Source of the DNA: Geminisphaera colitermitum TAV2
Lineage (GTDB): Bacteria > Verrucomicrobiota > Verrucomicrobiia > Opitutales > Opitutaceae
Assembly: GCF_000171235.2 (NCBI RefSeq)
Contig: NZ_ABEA03000203.1
Coordinates: 1 to 55,886 of the forward strand
Reading direction: 5' to 3'
Length of the DNA stretch: 55,886 bases
Shown in pieces: positions 33,622 through 42,193 of this stretch. Made by a program: the position numbers and the translations under genes. The notes below the pieces were generated by a model. That model did no database searches. It was not told where the DNA came from and saw nothing but the letters and a program-made list of their open reading frames with translations. Position 1 is the first letter of the stretch. Each line of letters begins with the position of its first letter.

Positions 33622-35172
33622 ATGCCAGACACACCCGCCACACTCGCCAGCCTCATCGACTCGCTCCAGCACGGCGCGGGCGCGTTGCGCGCGCTGGCCG
33701 ACGCGGCGGAACGCCCGGTTTATGGCACCACCATCTACCTCGCCACCTGCGCGCTCGACACGCGCTATGGGGCGTTTCGCGCCTACGTCTTTCAGGACAT
33801 CACGGACAAACACTACATCCTCGCCCTCACGCACGGCGACATCTGCGGAGCCACCACCCTGCACACCCGCCTGCACTCCTCCTGCGTAACCAGCGAGACC
33901 CTGCGCGGCTGCGATTGCGACTGCACCCAGCAACTCGAAGGTGCCTTCAAAGTCATCGCGCAAAAAGGTTCCGGCATCCTCTTTTATCTCATGCAGGAAG
34001 GCCGCGGCGTCGGCTACTTTGCCAAAGCCCGCGACCGCATGCTCGTGCAAGCCTCGCAAGACCAGCTCAGCACCTTCGACGCCTATGCCGCCATGGGTCT
34101 CGCGAAAGACCATCGCAACTACGAAAACATCTCCCACATCTGCCACCTGCTCGGCATCCGCGCCTCGTTTATTCTCCTCACCAACAACCCCGACAAAATC
34201 GAAGCCCTGCGCGCCCAAGGCCTGCCCATCGCAGGCAGCGAACCGCTGGAGTTTGAGCCCGGTCCCTTCAACCTCGCCTACCTCACCTCCAAAGCCGCCA
34301 ACGGGCACCAGTTGCAACGCCCCACCGCCAGCCGCGTCCACCGCGCCTCACCGCCCCAACCCGTTGTCCCCTTCCGTCCCCACGCGCTCGGCGACGCGCG
34401 CCGCTTCGTTTACGCCGCCAGTTATTTCCTGCCCATGACGCCCGTGGGTGACGACATCCTGCTCAGTGGCGAACAATTTAAAGAACTCTTCAGCCACCAC
34501 TCCATCGAGCGCTGGATGAACGATCCCCTCCCCCTCGTCCGCGAATACCGCCGCATCCGCGGCAATCGCTATTTCGTCCGCATTCACGCCGCCAACCTCG
34601 CCGCCTTTCAAAAACGCGAACCCGCCCACCCTCTCGCCGCGCTCCTGACAACGCCCTACTGGTTTCGCGTTCATGCGTATTACGACATTGTCACCAACCA
34701 GGACTGGGTCGTGCTCACGCACGGCACGCCCACCCCCGACGACGCCCCCGTGGTGCGCCTGCACAGCGATTCGATTTTCAACCGCTTTCCCCTCCGCACC
34801 ACCGACAACCGCGCCAAACTCAAACAAGCCGTCAAACACATCGTGACCTACGGCTCCGGCGTCATGCTCCTCCTGCACAACGACGGACGCGGCGCGGGCT
34901 TTGGTGCGCATGCCACCGACCGCATGATGACTGAAGCCGGCGCCGTCAGCACATCTGACGACGCCTATCGCCTGCTCGCCGTCGGTTACGACAGCCGCGA
35001 CTACGACGCCGCCATCATGCTCCTGCGCCACCACCTGCCCAGCGAGCGTATCCAAATGGTCATGAACTCCCCCGAAAGCCTCGTCAAAAAACCCGAATAC
35101 GCCGAGGCGCTCAACCGCCACCACATCGACGTGGAAAAGTGGATATTCCTCGAAGACGCCCCGCCCGCGTGA
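33622..35172 (+). CDS. Tandem GTP cyclohydrolase II (RibA)-like protein
   Basis: 516 residues made of two RibA-like halves. The first (about 40-220) retains the catalytic set: HTRLHSSCVTSETLRGCDCDC supplies the three zinc cysteines, and FYLMQEGRGVGYFAKAR matches the RibA QEGRGIG loop; the usual end, LLTNNPDKIEALRAQGL, is present. The second half (about 265-505) has the parallel VVRLHSDSIFNRFPLRTTDN and LLLHNDGRGAGFGAHATDRM but has lost all zinc cysteines. So it is probably one active and one degenerate domain. Riboflavin synthesis or a related GTP-ring-opening pathway is possible. No other rib gene is nearby. Confidence 0.85.
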   Translation: MPDTPATLASLIDSLQHGAGALRALADAAERPVYGTTIYLATCALDTRYGAFRAYVFQDITDKHYILALTHGDICGATTLHTRLHSSCVTSETLRGCDCDCTQQLEGAFKVIAQKGSGILFYLMQEGRGVGYFAKARDRMLVQASQDQLSTFDAYAAMGLAKDHRNYENISHICHLLGIRASFILLTNNPDKIEALRAQGLPIAGSEPLEFEPGPFNLAYLTSKAANGHQLQRPTASRVHRASPPQPVVPFRPHALGDARRFVYAASYFLPMTPVGDDILLSGEQFKELFSHHSIERWMNDPLPLVREYRRIRGNRYFVRIHAANLAAFQKREPAHPLAALLTTPYWFRVHAYYDIVTNQDWVVLTHGTPTPDDAPVVRLHSDSIFNRFPLRTTDNRAKLKQAVKHIVTYGSGVMLLLHNDGRGAGFGAHATDRMMTEAGAVSTSDDAYRLLAVGYDSRDYDAAIMLLRHHLPSERIQMVMNSPESLVKKPEYAEALNRHHIDVEKWIFLEDAPPA

Positions 35173-35176
35173 CGCC

Positions 35177-35192
35177 GGGGGGGGGGGGGGGG
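35177..35192. repeat. G16 homopolymer directly after the RibA-like gene
   Basis: Starts four bases beyond the stop codon (35170-35172) and runs into the inverted repeat at 35203-35343. Confidence 0.95.
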
Positions 35193-35202
35193 CGGGTCTC
35201 CT

Positions 35203-35343
35203 GACCTATACGCGCTAACATGTTTCGTTTTTTTCTTCATTTTTTGATTCAAACCAGCCTTTTAAATCTAAAAATCGCTGTTTTCTGCTGAAATAATCTC
35301 AAGAAATGCGTGGCGATTGAAAAGATGTTAGCGCGTATAGGTC
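35203..35343. repeat. Inverted repeat with 19-bp perfect arms
   Basis: Arms GACCTATACGCGCTAACAT (35203-35221) and ATGTTAGCGCGTATAGGTC (35325-35343) around an AT-rich 103-bp centre. Each arm also neighbours GTCTCCTGAC, so a direct repeat overlies the inverted one. No coding potential. Could be a small nonautonomous element or a regulatory structure; only one copy is seen here. Confidence 0.85.
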
Positions 35344-35386
35344 TCCTGACCCGCCCTCCTTGGTGAACATCAGTTCCTTAAGTTTC

Positions 35387-36340
35387 TCACAGCGTCAGGA
35401 CGACTTTGCCGATGTTTTCCTGATTCTGGAGGATGGCATGGGCTTGCTCCGCTTGTGTGATCGACAGCGTTTTGTAGATGACCGGCTTGATTTTGCCGGA
35501 AGCAAATTTCCCCCATAACAAAGCTTCCAACTCGGACAAAATCTGCGCCTTCATCTCCGAAGTGCGGCTGCGCAACGTGCTGCCGATCAAGCGAAGGCCG
35601 CGGCGAAAGAACGCGTTCATGTCGATCTCCGTTTTCGCCCCGGCCAGCGTGGCGATCACGATCCAGCGTCCGCCTGGCGCCATCCTGATGACATTCGCCC
35701 CCAGTCCGGGACCAGCCACGCAGTCCAAGGCGATGTTGACCGGATGCTTTTCCATGACCGCCGCCAAATCGTCGCTCCGGCGGTTGACGACAATGTCCGC
35801 GCCGAGCTTTTGGACAAAGCGGGCTTTTTCCTCCGACCCCACCGTGGTCATCACCGCCGCGCCGAGTTCCTTTGCCAACTGGATGGCCGCAATGCCCAGT
35901 CCGCTGGCACCGGCCTGAATGAAAACCGTGTCGCCCGCTGTCATGCCGCCTTCGATACAAAGGTTCAGGTAGGACGTGGCAAATGCCTCCGGCAACGCCG
36001 CCGCCTCCGCCATCGACAGGCCCGACGGAACGGGCAGCGCCATGTCCGCAGGCACGGCCACTTTTTCCGCATAACCGCCGCCGCCAAGCAACGCGCACAC
36101 CTTGTCACCGCGTTTCCAGCGTCCCTGCGCGGGAGCTTCGAGCACGACGCCCGCCACCTCGAGTCCCATCCATTCTGGCCAGCCAGGGGGCGGCGGATAA
36201 TTTCCCTCGCGTTGCATGAGGTCGGCTCGATTCAGCGCGGCGGCGCGAACTTCGATCACGACTTCATTTTCGCGACGAACAGGGTCGGGAACTTCCGTCC
36301 AGACGAGGCGTTTGTTTGAATCAACAAGGATGGCATGCAT
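35387..36340 (-). CDS. NAD(P)H:quinone oxidoreductase-like MDR protein
   Basis: 317 residues of the zinc-free quinone oxidoreductase branch. N terminus: NEVVIEVRAAALNRADLMQREGNYPPPPG. Nucleotide-binding domain: VFIQAGASGLGIAAIQLAKELGA. C-terminal tail: TLSITQAEQAHAILQNQENIGKVVLTL, typical of the PIG3/QorA group. Expected cytoplasmic NADPH-dependent reductase of quinones or enals. Single gene with a family A repeat upstream. Confidence 0.9.
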   Translation of the reverse strand: MHAILVDSNKRLVWTEVPDPVRRENEVVIEVRAAALNRADLMQREGNYPPPPGWPEWMGLEVAGVVLEAPAQGRWKRGDKVCALLGGGGYAEKVAVPADMALPVPSGLSMAEAAALPEAFATSYLNLCIEGGMTAGDTVFIQAGASGLGIAAIQLAKELGAAVMTTVGSEEKARFVQKLGADIVVNRRSDDLAAVMEKHPVNIALDCVAGPGLGANVIRMAPGGRWIVIATLAGAKTEIDMNAFFRRGLRLIGSTLRSRTSEMKAQILSELEALLWGKFASGKIKPVIYKTLSITQAEQAHAILQNQENIGKVVLTL

Positions 36341-36393
36341 TGTGTAATAGTTTTTTAGAACATTTTATTCAAAACTGTAGCCGTTATCTTAAC

Positions 36394-36497
36394 GGTAGGG
36401 AGGCCTCGGAGAGGCCTCCGAAACCACGCTCCATCTACCTATGAATTTCGCATTCCCACACTACGCACGGCGGAGGCCTCGGAGAGGCCTCCCTACC
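36394..36497. repeat. Extragenic palindromic repeat family A, copy 3
   Basis: Shortest copy, inverted relative to copy 1. Begins GGTAGGGAGGCCTCGGAGAG and ends AGGCCTCCCTACC. The flank to 36540 (ggtatcaaatggctacaa) is the complement of bases 969-1007, so the family extends beyond the palindromic ends. Confidence 0.88.
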
Positions 36498-36553
36498 AGG
36501 TATCAAATGGCTACAATTTAAATGAAACTGCTCTAACTACAACCGTGCGCACA

Positions 36554-36567
36554 GGGGGGGGGGGGGG
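36554..36567. repeat. G14 homopolymer after the oxidoreductase operon
   Basis: Followed by AGGGGAGGGAGG; lies 12 bp beyond the stop of the Gfo/Idh/MocA gene that ends at 36580. Confidence 0.95.
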
Positions 36568-36579
36568 AGGGGAGGGAGG

Positions 36580-37599
36580 TTAATGAAGCGGCAGGATGCC
36601 GGAGGCGGCGAGGAGAACCTTTTGCGTGATGCAATCGTGTTCGACCGAATACGGATTTTCGGATTTCCGGAGAACGAGCGCGGCAAATTCACGCAGTTGC
36701 GTTTCGTAGCGGTCGCGGATCACTCCAAAATTCAACGTGATGTCGCCTGCGGGGAAATTGCCCGCCACATCTTTCAGCGTCATTTGCAGGAGCAGAGGTT
36801 TCCCGTCAAAACGCTCAATGGGGACAATTTCAATGGTGCCGTTGGTGCCGCAAATCTTGAGCCGGCGTTTGGGCAGTCCGCCGACTTCCTTGCTGCACGC
36901 GTGCAGCGTCACCAGCGCGCGCGGATACTCAAGAATTGCCACGGCGTTGTTGGCCGTTGCCGCGGCGACGTCCGCAGTGGCGTTCAGGAACGGAGTCACG
37001 GCAACGGGCTCGTCGAGCATCGCCACGACGAAGTCAATCAGGTGACAGCCCAGATTGAACATGATGCCGCCGCGCAGTTGCGCGAGGTAGCCATTATACG
37101 GCTCGCCGCCGTAGTTGTGACTCATGCCGGCCTGCACCTCAAAAACATCGCCAAGCCAGCCCTGCTTCACGGCGTTGATGGCGAAGCGAATCGCCGGGTT
37201 TCCGCGAAACATGTAGCCCATTTGCAGGGGCACGTTTTTTTCCGCGCACCGTCGCCGGAAACGGGCAAAACGCTCCAAATCGTCGCCCGGCGGCTTGTCC
37301 AGGTGCATGGGCAAACCGCGTTCCAGACAGCGTTCCGCGACCGGCAGCAATTCCATGTTGGGAACCTCGACCGTCACGGCTTGCAGCCCGCGCATGTTCA
37401 AAACCCCGGCTTCCGTCAGCCATGTGGAATTGTCAAAAACCGGGTCGAGCCGATGGACGAAGCGCGCGGTTTTTGCGGTTTCGAGATCGTTCACCACACC
37501 GGCGATTTCAAAAATTTCCGGCAACAGGCGCAGGGTTTTCATTTTGCCGTTGGCGTGTTCGTGCGTGACGCCGATCTGCGCGATTTTGACACGTTGCAT
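36580..37599 (-). CDS. Gfo/Idh/MocA-family oxidoreductase (last gene of operon)
   Basis: About 339 residues. N terminus VKIAQIGVTHEHANGKM; the EKP motif is DKP here (MHLDKPPGDD). The substrate domain contains LAQLRGGIMFNLGCHLIDFVVAMLDEP with the conserved H. Start at ATG 37599 is backed by GGAGGG seven bases upstream. It begins 17 bp after the stop of the next Gfo/Idh/MocA gene. The low similarity between the two neighbours suggests different substrates or steps. Confidence 0.88.
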   Translation of the reverse strand: MQRVKIAQIGVTHEHANGKMKTLRLLPEIFEIAGVVNDLETAKTARFVHRLDPVFDNSTWLTEAGVLNMRGLQAVTVEVPNMELLPVAERCLERGLPMHLDKPPGDDLERFARFRRRCAEKNVPLQMGYMFRGNPAIRFAINAVKQGWLGDVFEVQAGMSHNYGGEPYNGYLAQLRGGIMFNLGCHLIDFVVAMLDEPVAVTPFLNATADVAAATANNAVAILEYPRALVTLHACSKEVGGLPKRRLKICGTNGTIEIVPIERFDGKPLLLQMTLKDVAGNFPAGDITLNFGVIRDRYETQLREFAALVLRKSENPYSVEHDCITQKVLLAASGILPLH

Positions 37600-37616
37600 G
37601 TGAATTCCCTCCGCGC

Positions 37617-38690
37617 TCAGCCGAGCCAGTGAAACTGCGGGTTTTGTTGTTTGACGATTTCGGTGACGCGGACGACTTCCAGCGCGTCGGAGTTTTTCAC
37701 GGGAAACGGAACGCCCTCGCGAAGCGCGGCGAAAAGATGCCGGGCGATTTCGATTTCGACCTGTTCCCACATGTTGCCCTCGGGTTCGACTTTTCGGGTT
37801 TCCTCAATCCACGGCAACGGCGGGTCGTTTGTCCACACTCCGCCCTGTCCCGCGCTGGCGGCAGCAGGCGCGAATTGGAATTCCGGGTCGAGATAACGGA
37901 GACGGATTTCCTTGTGATCCTGCCCGAAAGTGAGCGCGCCGCGCTTGCCATAAACCGTGCAATACGGCGCGTCGAGCGCGACGGCATTGCTGATTTCGAG
38001 TTCGGCGAGCATCCCATTTTCGCCCGTCAGCATGATGCGCGCGTAATCGTCGGCGTCGCCACAGGTCAGGATGCGGCGCAAGCAACTCCACACGTCGCGC
38101 ACGGGCGAGCCGAGCCATTGCAAGGCCTGATCAATGATGTGCGGCGCCCAAACCATCATTTGCCCTCCGCCGCAATCGAGCCGCATTTGCCAGTCGTTGC
38201 GCCGCTGAAACCCGTGCGATTTGAAAATTTTCACCGCATGGATTTCTCCCAAAATGCCCGACGCGACGATGGCGCGCGCGTTTTGAAACGCCGGTTCAAA
38301 ACGGTGATTATGCCCGAAAAAAAGTTTTTCTGGGTAAGCCTTGTCGAGACGTTTGAGCATCTCGAAATCCGCCGCCGTCACGCCGATTGGTTTTTCCAAC
38401 AAAACCGTTTTCCCTGCGGCGAGCGCCTGCTGCGCATCGCGGGCGTGGCCGAGCGACGGCGTGGCAATGATGACCAGTTCCATTTCGGGCCGCGCGAGAA
38501 ATTTCGCGAAATCCGAAAATGGTTTTCCTCCGAATTCTTGCGCGGCGTCGTGAGCGCGTTGGGCGTCAATGTCGCAAAACGCGACGGGCTGATACCGCTT
38601 GTGGTCTTTGGAAAAGACGCGGCAGTGCTGCTTGCCGATACGTCCAAGGCCGCAGACGCCAAATGGAACAGGGAGCGTGCTTGTATTCAT
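37617..38690 (-). CDS. Gfo/Idh/MocA-family oxidoreductase
   Basis: 357 residues. N-terminal Rossmann motif FGVCGLGRIGKQHCRVF, then TVLLEKPIGVTAADFE with the intact EKP motif near residue 100, and VWAPHIIDQALQWLGSP with the active-site H. Closest in style to inositol 2-dehydrogenase/scyllo-inositol-type enzymes, but the substrate is not defined. Part of the four-gene minus-strand operon 36580-40562. Confidence 0.9.
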   Translation of the reverse strand: MNTSTLPVPFGVCGLGRIGKQHCRVFSKDHKRYQPVAFCDIDAQRAHDAAQEFGGKPFSDFAKFLARPEMELVIIATPSLGHARDAQQALAAGKTVLLEKPIGVTAADFEMLKRLDKAYPEKLFFGHNHRFEPAFQNARAIVASGILGEIHAVKIFKSHGFQRRNDWQMRLDCGGGQMMVWAPHIIDQALQWLGSPVRDVWSCLRRILTCGDADDYARIMLTGENGMLAELEISNAVALDAPYCTVYGKRGALTFGQDHKEIRLRYLDPEFQFAPAAASAGQGGVWTNDPPLPWIEETRKVEPEGNMWEQVEIEIARHLFAALREGVPFPVKNSDALEVVRVTEIVKQQNPQFHWLG

Positions 38691-38717
38691 GATTTTGTGA
38701 CAGGATGGGGGGAAGGA

Positions 38718-39488
38718 TTATGTGGCGTTGATGTTCCAGTGGAGGTTGTCCAAGACCGCTTTTACCGCGGTGATGGTTGGCTGGGAACCGGCGCCGCTTT
38801 CGTAACGTTGCACGGCGAAGAAAATGGATACGCCGAGCGTCGGTCCGAAAAACCGGTGCGGACGGGCAAATTTTCCGTTGCACAGATGGATGAACGGCAC
38901 CTTCAACTCGCGCCTCAAGGCGAGCGTGGTGCGGATTGCTTCTTCCAGCTCTTGTTCAGTATCGGCGGTTTGGACGAGTTTCACCACGTCGGCTCCGCGC
39001 GCTTCCACGGTTTTCAAGTGTTCGATCACCTGCCCGGTGGAACGAAAACAGGCCATGTGAGAGGAAATAACCACATCGGCACCCTTGGCGTGGATGGCGT
39101 CAATCAGACGCATCTGTTTTTCGACGGCGGCGGGAGTGCGCGTGAGTTCGAGCGGCGACGGATCATACAAATCGCCCATCACATCGATCATCGCTGCGCC
39201 GGCATCGGCGGCGGTGAGCAGGAGTTCCTGACGCGCGTCGTCGTCGCGATTTTCCCATGCGTCCTTGCGGTAAAAACAAAACATGAATGGCAGCTTGACC
39301 GCCTCGATGATGCTTTGCAGGGACTCGCGGTTGCGAAATTCCGGCCTGAGTGCGTGCAGTTCGATCGCGACGCCACCCGCGCCGTCAAATTCGGAATTGG
39401 CCGCCTTGGCGATCAGTTCCCGCGGTGTCTCGCCACTGAAAAGCGATGTGATGACAGGGCGGCTCTGGTTCAGAAATGTCTTTTTCAT
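38718..39488 (-). CDS. Type I 3-dehydroquinate dehydratase-like protein
   Basis: 256 residues, TIM-barrel. Conserved type I dehydroquinase features: VVISSHMACF supplies the base histidine, DVVKLVQTADT the Schiff-base lysine, and the C-terminal RFFGPTLGVSIFFAV followed by GSQPT the substrate loop. Real AroD has SMG and RxxxxxxGS; here the MG is CNG, so activity may be on a related substrate. Between dehydrogenases it could take part in quinate/shikimate or cyclitol breakdown rather than aromatic synthesis. A G17 tract lies upstream of its start. Confidence 0.75.
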   Translation of the reverse strand: MKKTFLNQSRPVITSLFSGETPRELIAKAANSEFDGAGGVAIELHALRPEFRNRESLQSIIEAVKLPFMFCFYRKDAWENRDDDARQELLLTAADAGAAMIDVMGDLYDPSPLELTRTPAAVEKQMRLIDAIHAKGADVVISSHMACFRSTGQVIEHLKTVEARGADVVKLVQTADTEQELEEAIRTTLALRRELKVPFIHLCNGKFARPHRFFGPTLGVSIFFAVQRYESGAGSQPTITAVKAVLDNLHWNINAT

Positions 39489-39503
39489 TACATGTGTGCG
39501 TGA

Positions 39504-39520
39504 GGGGGGGGGGGGGGGGG
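39504..39520. repeat. G17 homopolymer in the leader of the dehydroquinase-like gene
   Basis: Between two genes of one operon; in the sense of the genes it is C17 starting 15 bp upstream of the ATG at 39488. Followed by AGGGGGG. Confidence 0.95.
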
Positions 39521-39530
39521 AGGGGGGAAC

Positions 39531-40562
39531 TTACAATTTTCTCCAGTCGAACACGGCCCCGACAGGGAAGTCGGCAGGGGTCTTGGCCAGCCGTTCGTAA
39601 ACCGCCGCCCCCTCGTGCGGCGAATAAACTGCAGACAGAAATTTCGACATGTCCAAGCGTCCGTCAGCCATGAAATCCATCAACGCACGGGCATCATCCT
39701 TCCATGTCCAGGCGTGCGGTCGTGACTCCTGTTTCGCACGCGCATCCGTGTGCGCACCGATAAGTTCAATGCCCGGACGATGAACGTCTTGATAAAAATC
39801 AATGTCATTTTCCGCGACGCGTGTGCAGCCGAGCAAGGCCACGCGCCCGAATTTTGCGGTGAATCCCAGAGCTTGTTTCAACGCGGCCGACAATCCCGTT
39901 ACTTCGATGACCGCATTCACACCGCCGCGTGACGCGTCTTTTACATTCTTTATATAATCTTTGTCGGCGGGATTGAACGCATGATGAGCGCCAAGCGAGA
40001 GTGCCAATGCGCGACGCTGCTCGCTCAAATCCGCGGCAATCACCGGTGCGCCGCCTGCAATGCGACACAAGGCCAGCGCAAACGCGCCGAGAATGCCCAT
40101 GCCTACAACCGCGGCACTCTCGCCAATTTCCAGACGTGTCTTGCGCAACCCATTAAGCGAAAAACCGGCTATCACCGCAAAAACCGCGTGTTCGGATGCC
40201 AGTCCCTTGTTATCAATCTTCAGCAGATTGGCTTCAGTGACATAATTATAATTTGAATGACAACTCCCCCAATGGGTCAAAACACGGTCGCCAACCTGAA
40301 TGCTCCCGACCTTTTCGCCGACTTTTTCGACAATCCCGACTCCACTATAGCCCAGCAACCGTGGAAATTTCCCCGTGGGAGTTCTTTGGTCGCCAAGGTT
40401 TGGCAGGTCCATCAACCCGGCGCGTTCTGTGCCGGCGCTGATTGCGGAAACTTCATTTTTGACGAGCACCATGTCGTCGTTGAGTTCGCGGTGATCAATG
40501 TCGGTTAATTTCGCCGTCCCTATGGATGTGAATAAAACAGCTTTTCGCTTTGTGGGATGCAT
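39531..40562 (-). CDS. Medium-chain dehydrogenase (MDR), first gene of operon
   Basis: 343 residues. N-terminal EVSAISAGTERAGLMDLPNL and PRLLGYSGVGIVEKVG, then Rossmann AAVVGMGILGAFALALCRIAGGAPVIAADLSEQR. No catalytic-zinc cysteine cluster. Substrate unknown; probably a polyol or sugar acid. It is transcribed divergently from the LacI-type gene at 40693, and the 130-bp gap is rich in A/T palindromes likely to bind that regulator. Confidence 0.85.
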   Translation of the reverse strand: MHPTKRKAVLFTSIGTAKLTDIDHRELNDDMVLVKNEVSAISAGTERAGLMDLPNLGDQRTPTGKFPRLLGYSGVGIVEKVGEKVGSIQVGDRVLTHWGSCHSNYNYVTEANLLKIDNKGLASEHAVFAVIAGFSLNGLRKTRLEIGESAAVVGMGILGAFALALCRIAGGAPVIAADLSEQRRALALSLGAHHAFNPADKDYIKNVKDASRGGVNAVIEVTGLSAALKQALGFTAKFGRVALLGCTRVAENDIDFYQDVHRPGIELIGAHTDARAKQESRPHAWTWKDDARALMDFMADGRLDMSKFLSAVYSPHEGAAVYERLAKTPADFPVGAVFDWRKL

Positions 40563-40654
40563 CGTCTGTACGGGATAAGTTTTTTTACGGCACGCATGAT
40601 ACCAGAAAATCTTTCAAAATGTCGCTGAAAGTGATCTTTCTTTTCCGAAAAAAG

Positions 40655-40666
40655 GGAAAGTTTTCC
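40655..40666. promoter_or_regulatory. Near-palindrome in the divergent promoter region (possible LacI operator)
   Basis: GGAAAGTTTTCC, one of several GAAA...TTTC elements between 40610 and 40690 in the gap between the dehydrogenase and LacI genes. The centre is not perfectly symmetric. Confidence 0.4.
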
Positions 40667-40692
40667 AAGAATCAGAAAGAATTTTCAAAAAG

Positions 40693-41760
40693 ATGAAATC
40701 AACTCAATCACCTCGGAAGGGCAAAGGACAAGGGAGCCAAAAGAGCGGGCGACTGGAAGGAAAGGACGAGGACACGGGACCAGTGGCGCCCTCAATAAAA
40801 ATAGAGGAGGTCGCGCGAATCGCCAAGGTCTCCATGTCAAGCGTTTCGCGCGTGTTCAACCATCACCCGAGCATTCGTCCCGAACTCAGGCGGCATGTGC
40901 TGGCCGTGGCGCGCGAGCACGGCTACTTCCCGCGACTTTCCCTCAAGCAAAAAAACGTCGTCATCATCACGCCTTACCATCCGGTGTGGCCGGTCCATAG
41001 TTGCGTGGACATGATTCTGATGGCGCTCACCCAAGAGATGCCGCGGCGGGGATTTCGTTTGGAAATACTGCCCTCCGACAACTGCGACCGGCTTGACGAC
41101 ATCCAATTCTGCGCAGCGGTGGCCATCGGCGCCGAACCGTCCGAGTTTGCCGGTTGGTCGGATCGTTTTCCGGTGCCGCTGGTGATTTTGGACCGCGAGG
41201 GCGATGCCAATCCGCCCCATGTGTTTTGCATCCGTTCGGACGAGAATCAGGGCATGGAGCTTGCGATCGAACATCTCCACGAACGCGGTTGCCGCAAGAT
41301 CGGTTGCATCATCCACGGCGAACCCGGCACGGGCAACACCGACCAACGTCACGCAGCGGTTGTTCAGGCGTTAAAATCACGGAAACTTCCGTGTGACGAC
41401 TCGCTGATTCTCTTCTCGGGGGCGGGTTCGGAGAAATACGTGGAGTTGATCGGAAAACTTCTGAAGCGGGGTGTGGATGCCTTGTTTTGTCCGGGAGGCA
41501 ACGCCGGGATCATCGCGCTTTACGCGTTCTCGCTCTATGATCGCCGGGTGCCGGATGACATCTCGCTTATCGCATCAGAGCAGACTCTTTTTTCGCAATA
41601 CACCGTGCCGCCGCTCACAACCCTCTCGCCGGATTATCAGGCGATGGCGGCGGCGACTGCGGATGTGATCGAGGCCCGGCTTGAAGGCCGGGACACGCCC
41701 GGTCGCACCGTCCTCCCTTATGGATTGATCAAACGCGAAAGCGTCGCCCCTCGCCGGTGA
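40693..41760 (+). CDS. LacI-family transcriptional regulator
   Basis: 355 residues. A basic, low-complexity N-terminal extension of about 35 residues is followed by a LacI HTH (IEEVARIAKVSMSSVSRVFNHHPSIRPELRRHVLAVAREHGYFP). The periplasmic-binding-protein-like domain has VVIITPYHPV at its start, AIEHLHERGCRKIGCIIHG in the middle and DDISLIASEQTLFSQYTVPPLTTLSPDYQAM at the end. Probably represses the divergent operon until its sugar binds. The extension before the HTH is unusual for the family. ATG at 40693. Confidence 0.92.
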   Translation: MKSTQSPRKGKGQGSQKSGRLEGKDEDTGPVAPSIKIEEVARIAKVSMSSVSRVFNHHPSIRPELRRHVLAVAREHGYFPRLSLKQKNVVIITPYHPVWPVHSCVDMILMALTQEMPRRGFRLEILPSDNCDRLDDIQFCAAVAIGAEPSEFAGWSDRFPVPLVILDREGDANPPHVFCIRSDENQGMELAIEHLHERGCRKIGCIIHGEPGTGNTDQRHAAVVQALKSRKLPCDDSLILFSGAGSEKYVELIGKLLKRGVDALFCPGGNAGIIALYAFSLYDRRVPDDISLIASEQTLFSQYTVPPLTTLSPDYQAMAAATADVIEARLEGRDTPGRTVLPYGLIKRESVAPRR

Positions 41761-41780
41761 ATCTGCCTCTCCCCTCCCCT

Positions 41781-41792
41781 CCCCCCCCCCCC
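41781..41792. repeat. C12 homopolymer between LacI gene and mrp operon
   Basis: Preceded by CCCCTCCCCT, so the other strand is G12 then AGGGGAGGGG. Lies 20 bp after the LacI stop, between two convergent transcription units. Confidence 0.95.
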
Positions 41793-41839
41793 TCTGTTTT
41801 GCAGACATGCTGGCAAGTTGTAAGCGTCCAATCTGGATC

Positions 41840-42193
41840 TCAGGTGTTCTTCCGGTGCGGTCGGCTGCGCGGGTCTTCGTCCACGCGGGGATCGCCGAAG
41901 CGCGGCAGCTTTTTGCGAAATGAAAGGTTGGCCGCAAGATGGCCCGCCACCGGCAGCGTGAGAAATTGGAAAAAAATCGCCGCGGGAATTTTCAGCCCCG
42001 CCGCCTCCGTGCCGAGATCCATCCACAGTCCGGTGAGGAGCAGGACCAGCCCGAGCGTCATGCCCTTGCCCAACGCATGCGCGCGGCAAAAAATGTCGGG
42101 CAACCGGACCAGTCCGATGATGGCCACGAGGATCACCAGCGCGCCGAGAAGCGTGATGATGGCCGAGAGCGTGTGCAGGATTTGCATCATCAT
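41840..42193 (-). CDS. mnhG: Multisubunit Na+/H+ antiporter subunit G
   Basis: 117 residues, three membrane segments (ITLLGALVILVAIIGLVRL, LGLVLLLTGLWMDLG and a third). The stretch LVRLPDIFCRAHALGKG is the conserved MnhG/MrpG motif. Last gene of the mrp operon; its start overlaps the mnhF stop by four bases (ATGA). Charged C-terminal tail is longer than usual. Confidence 0.93.
   Translation of the reverse strand: MMMQILHTLSAIITLLGALVILVAIIGLVRLPDIFCRAHALGKGMTLGLVLLLTGLWMDLGTEAAGLKIPAAIFFQFLTLPVAGHLAANLSFRKKLPRFGDPRVDEDPRSRPHRKNT

Noticed and set aside
37629-39503. Open frame of 624 codons on the plus strand over the dehydroquinase-like and Gfo/Idh/MocA genes
   Set aside because: Spans two genes with clear motifs on the minus strand; no homology-like features of its own.
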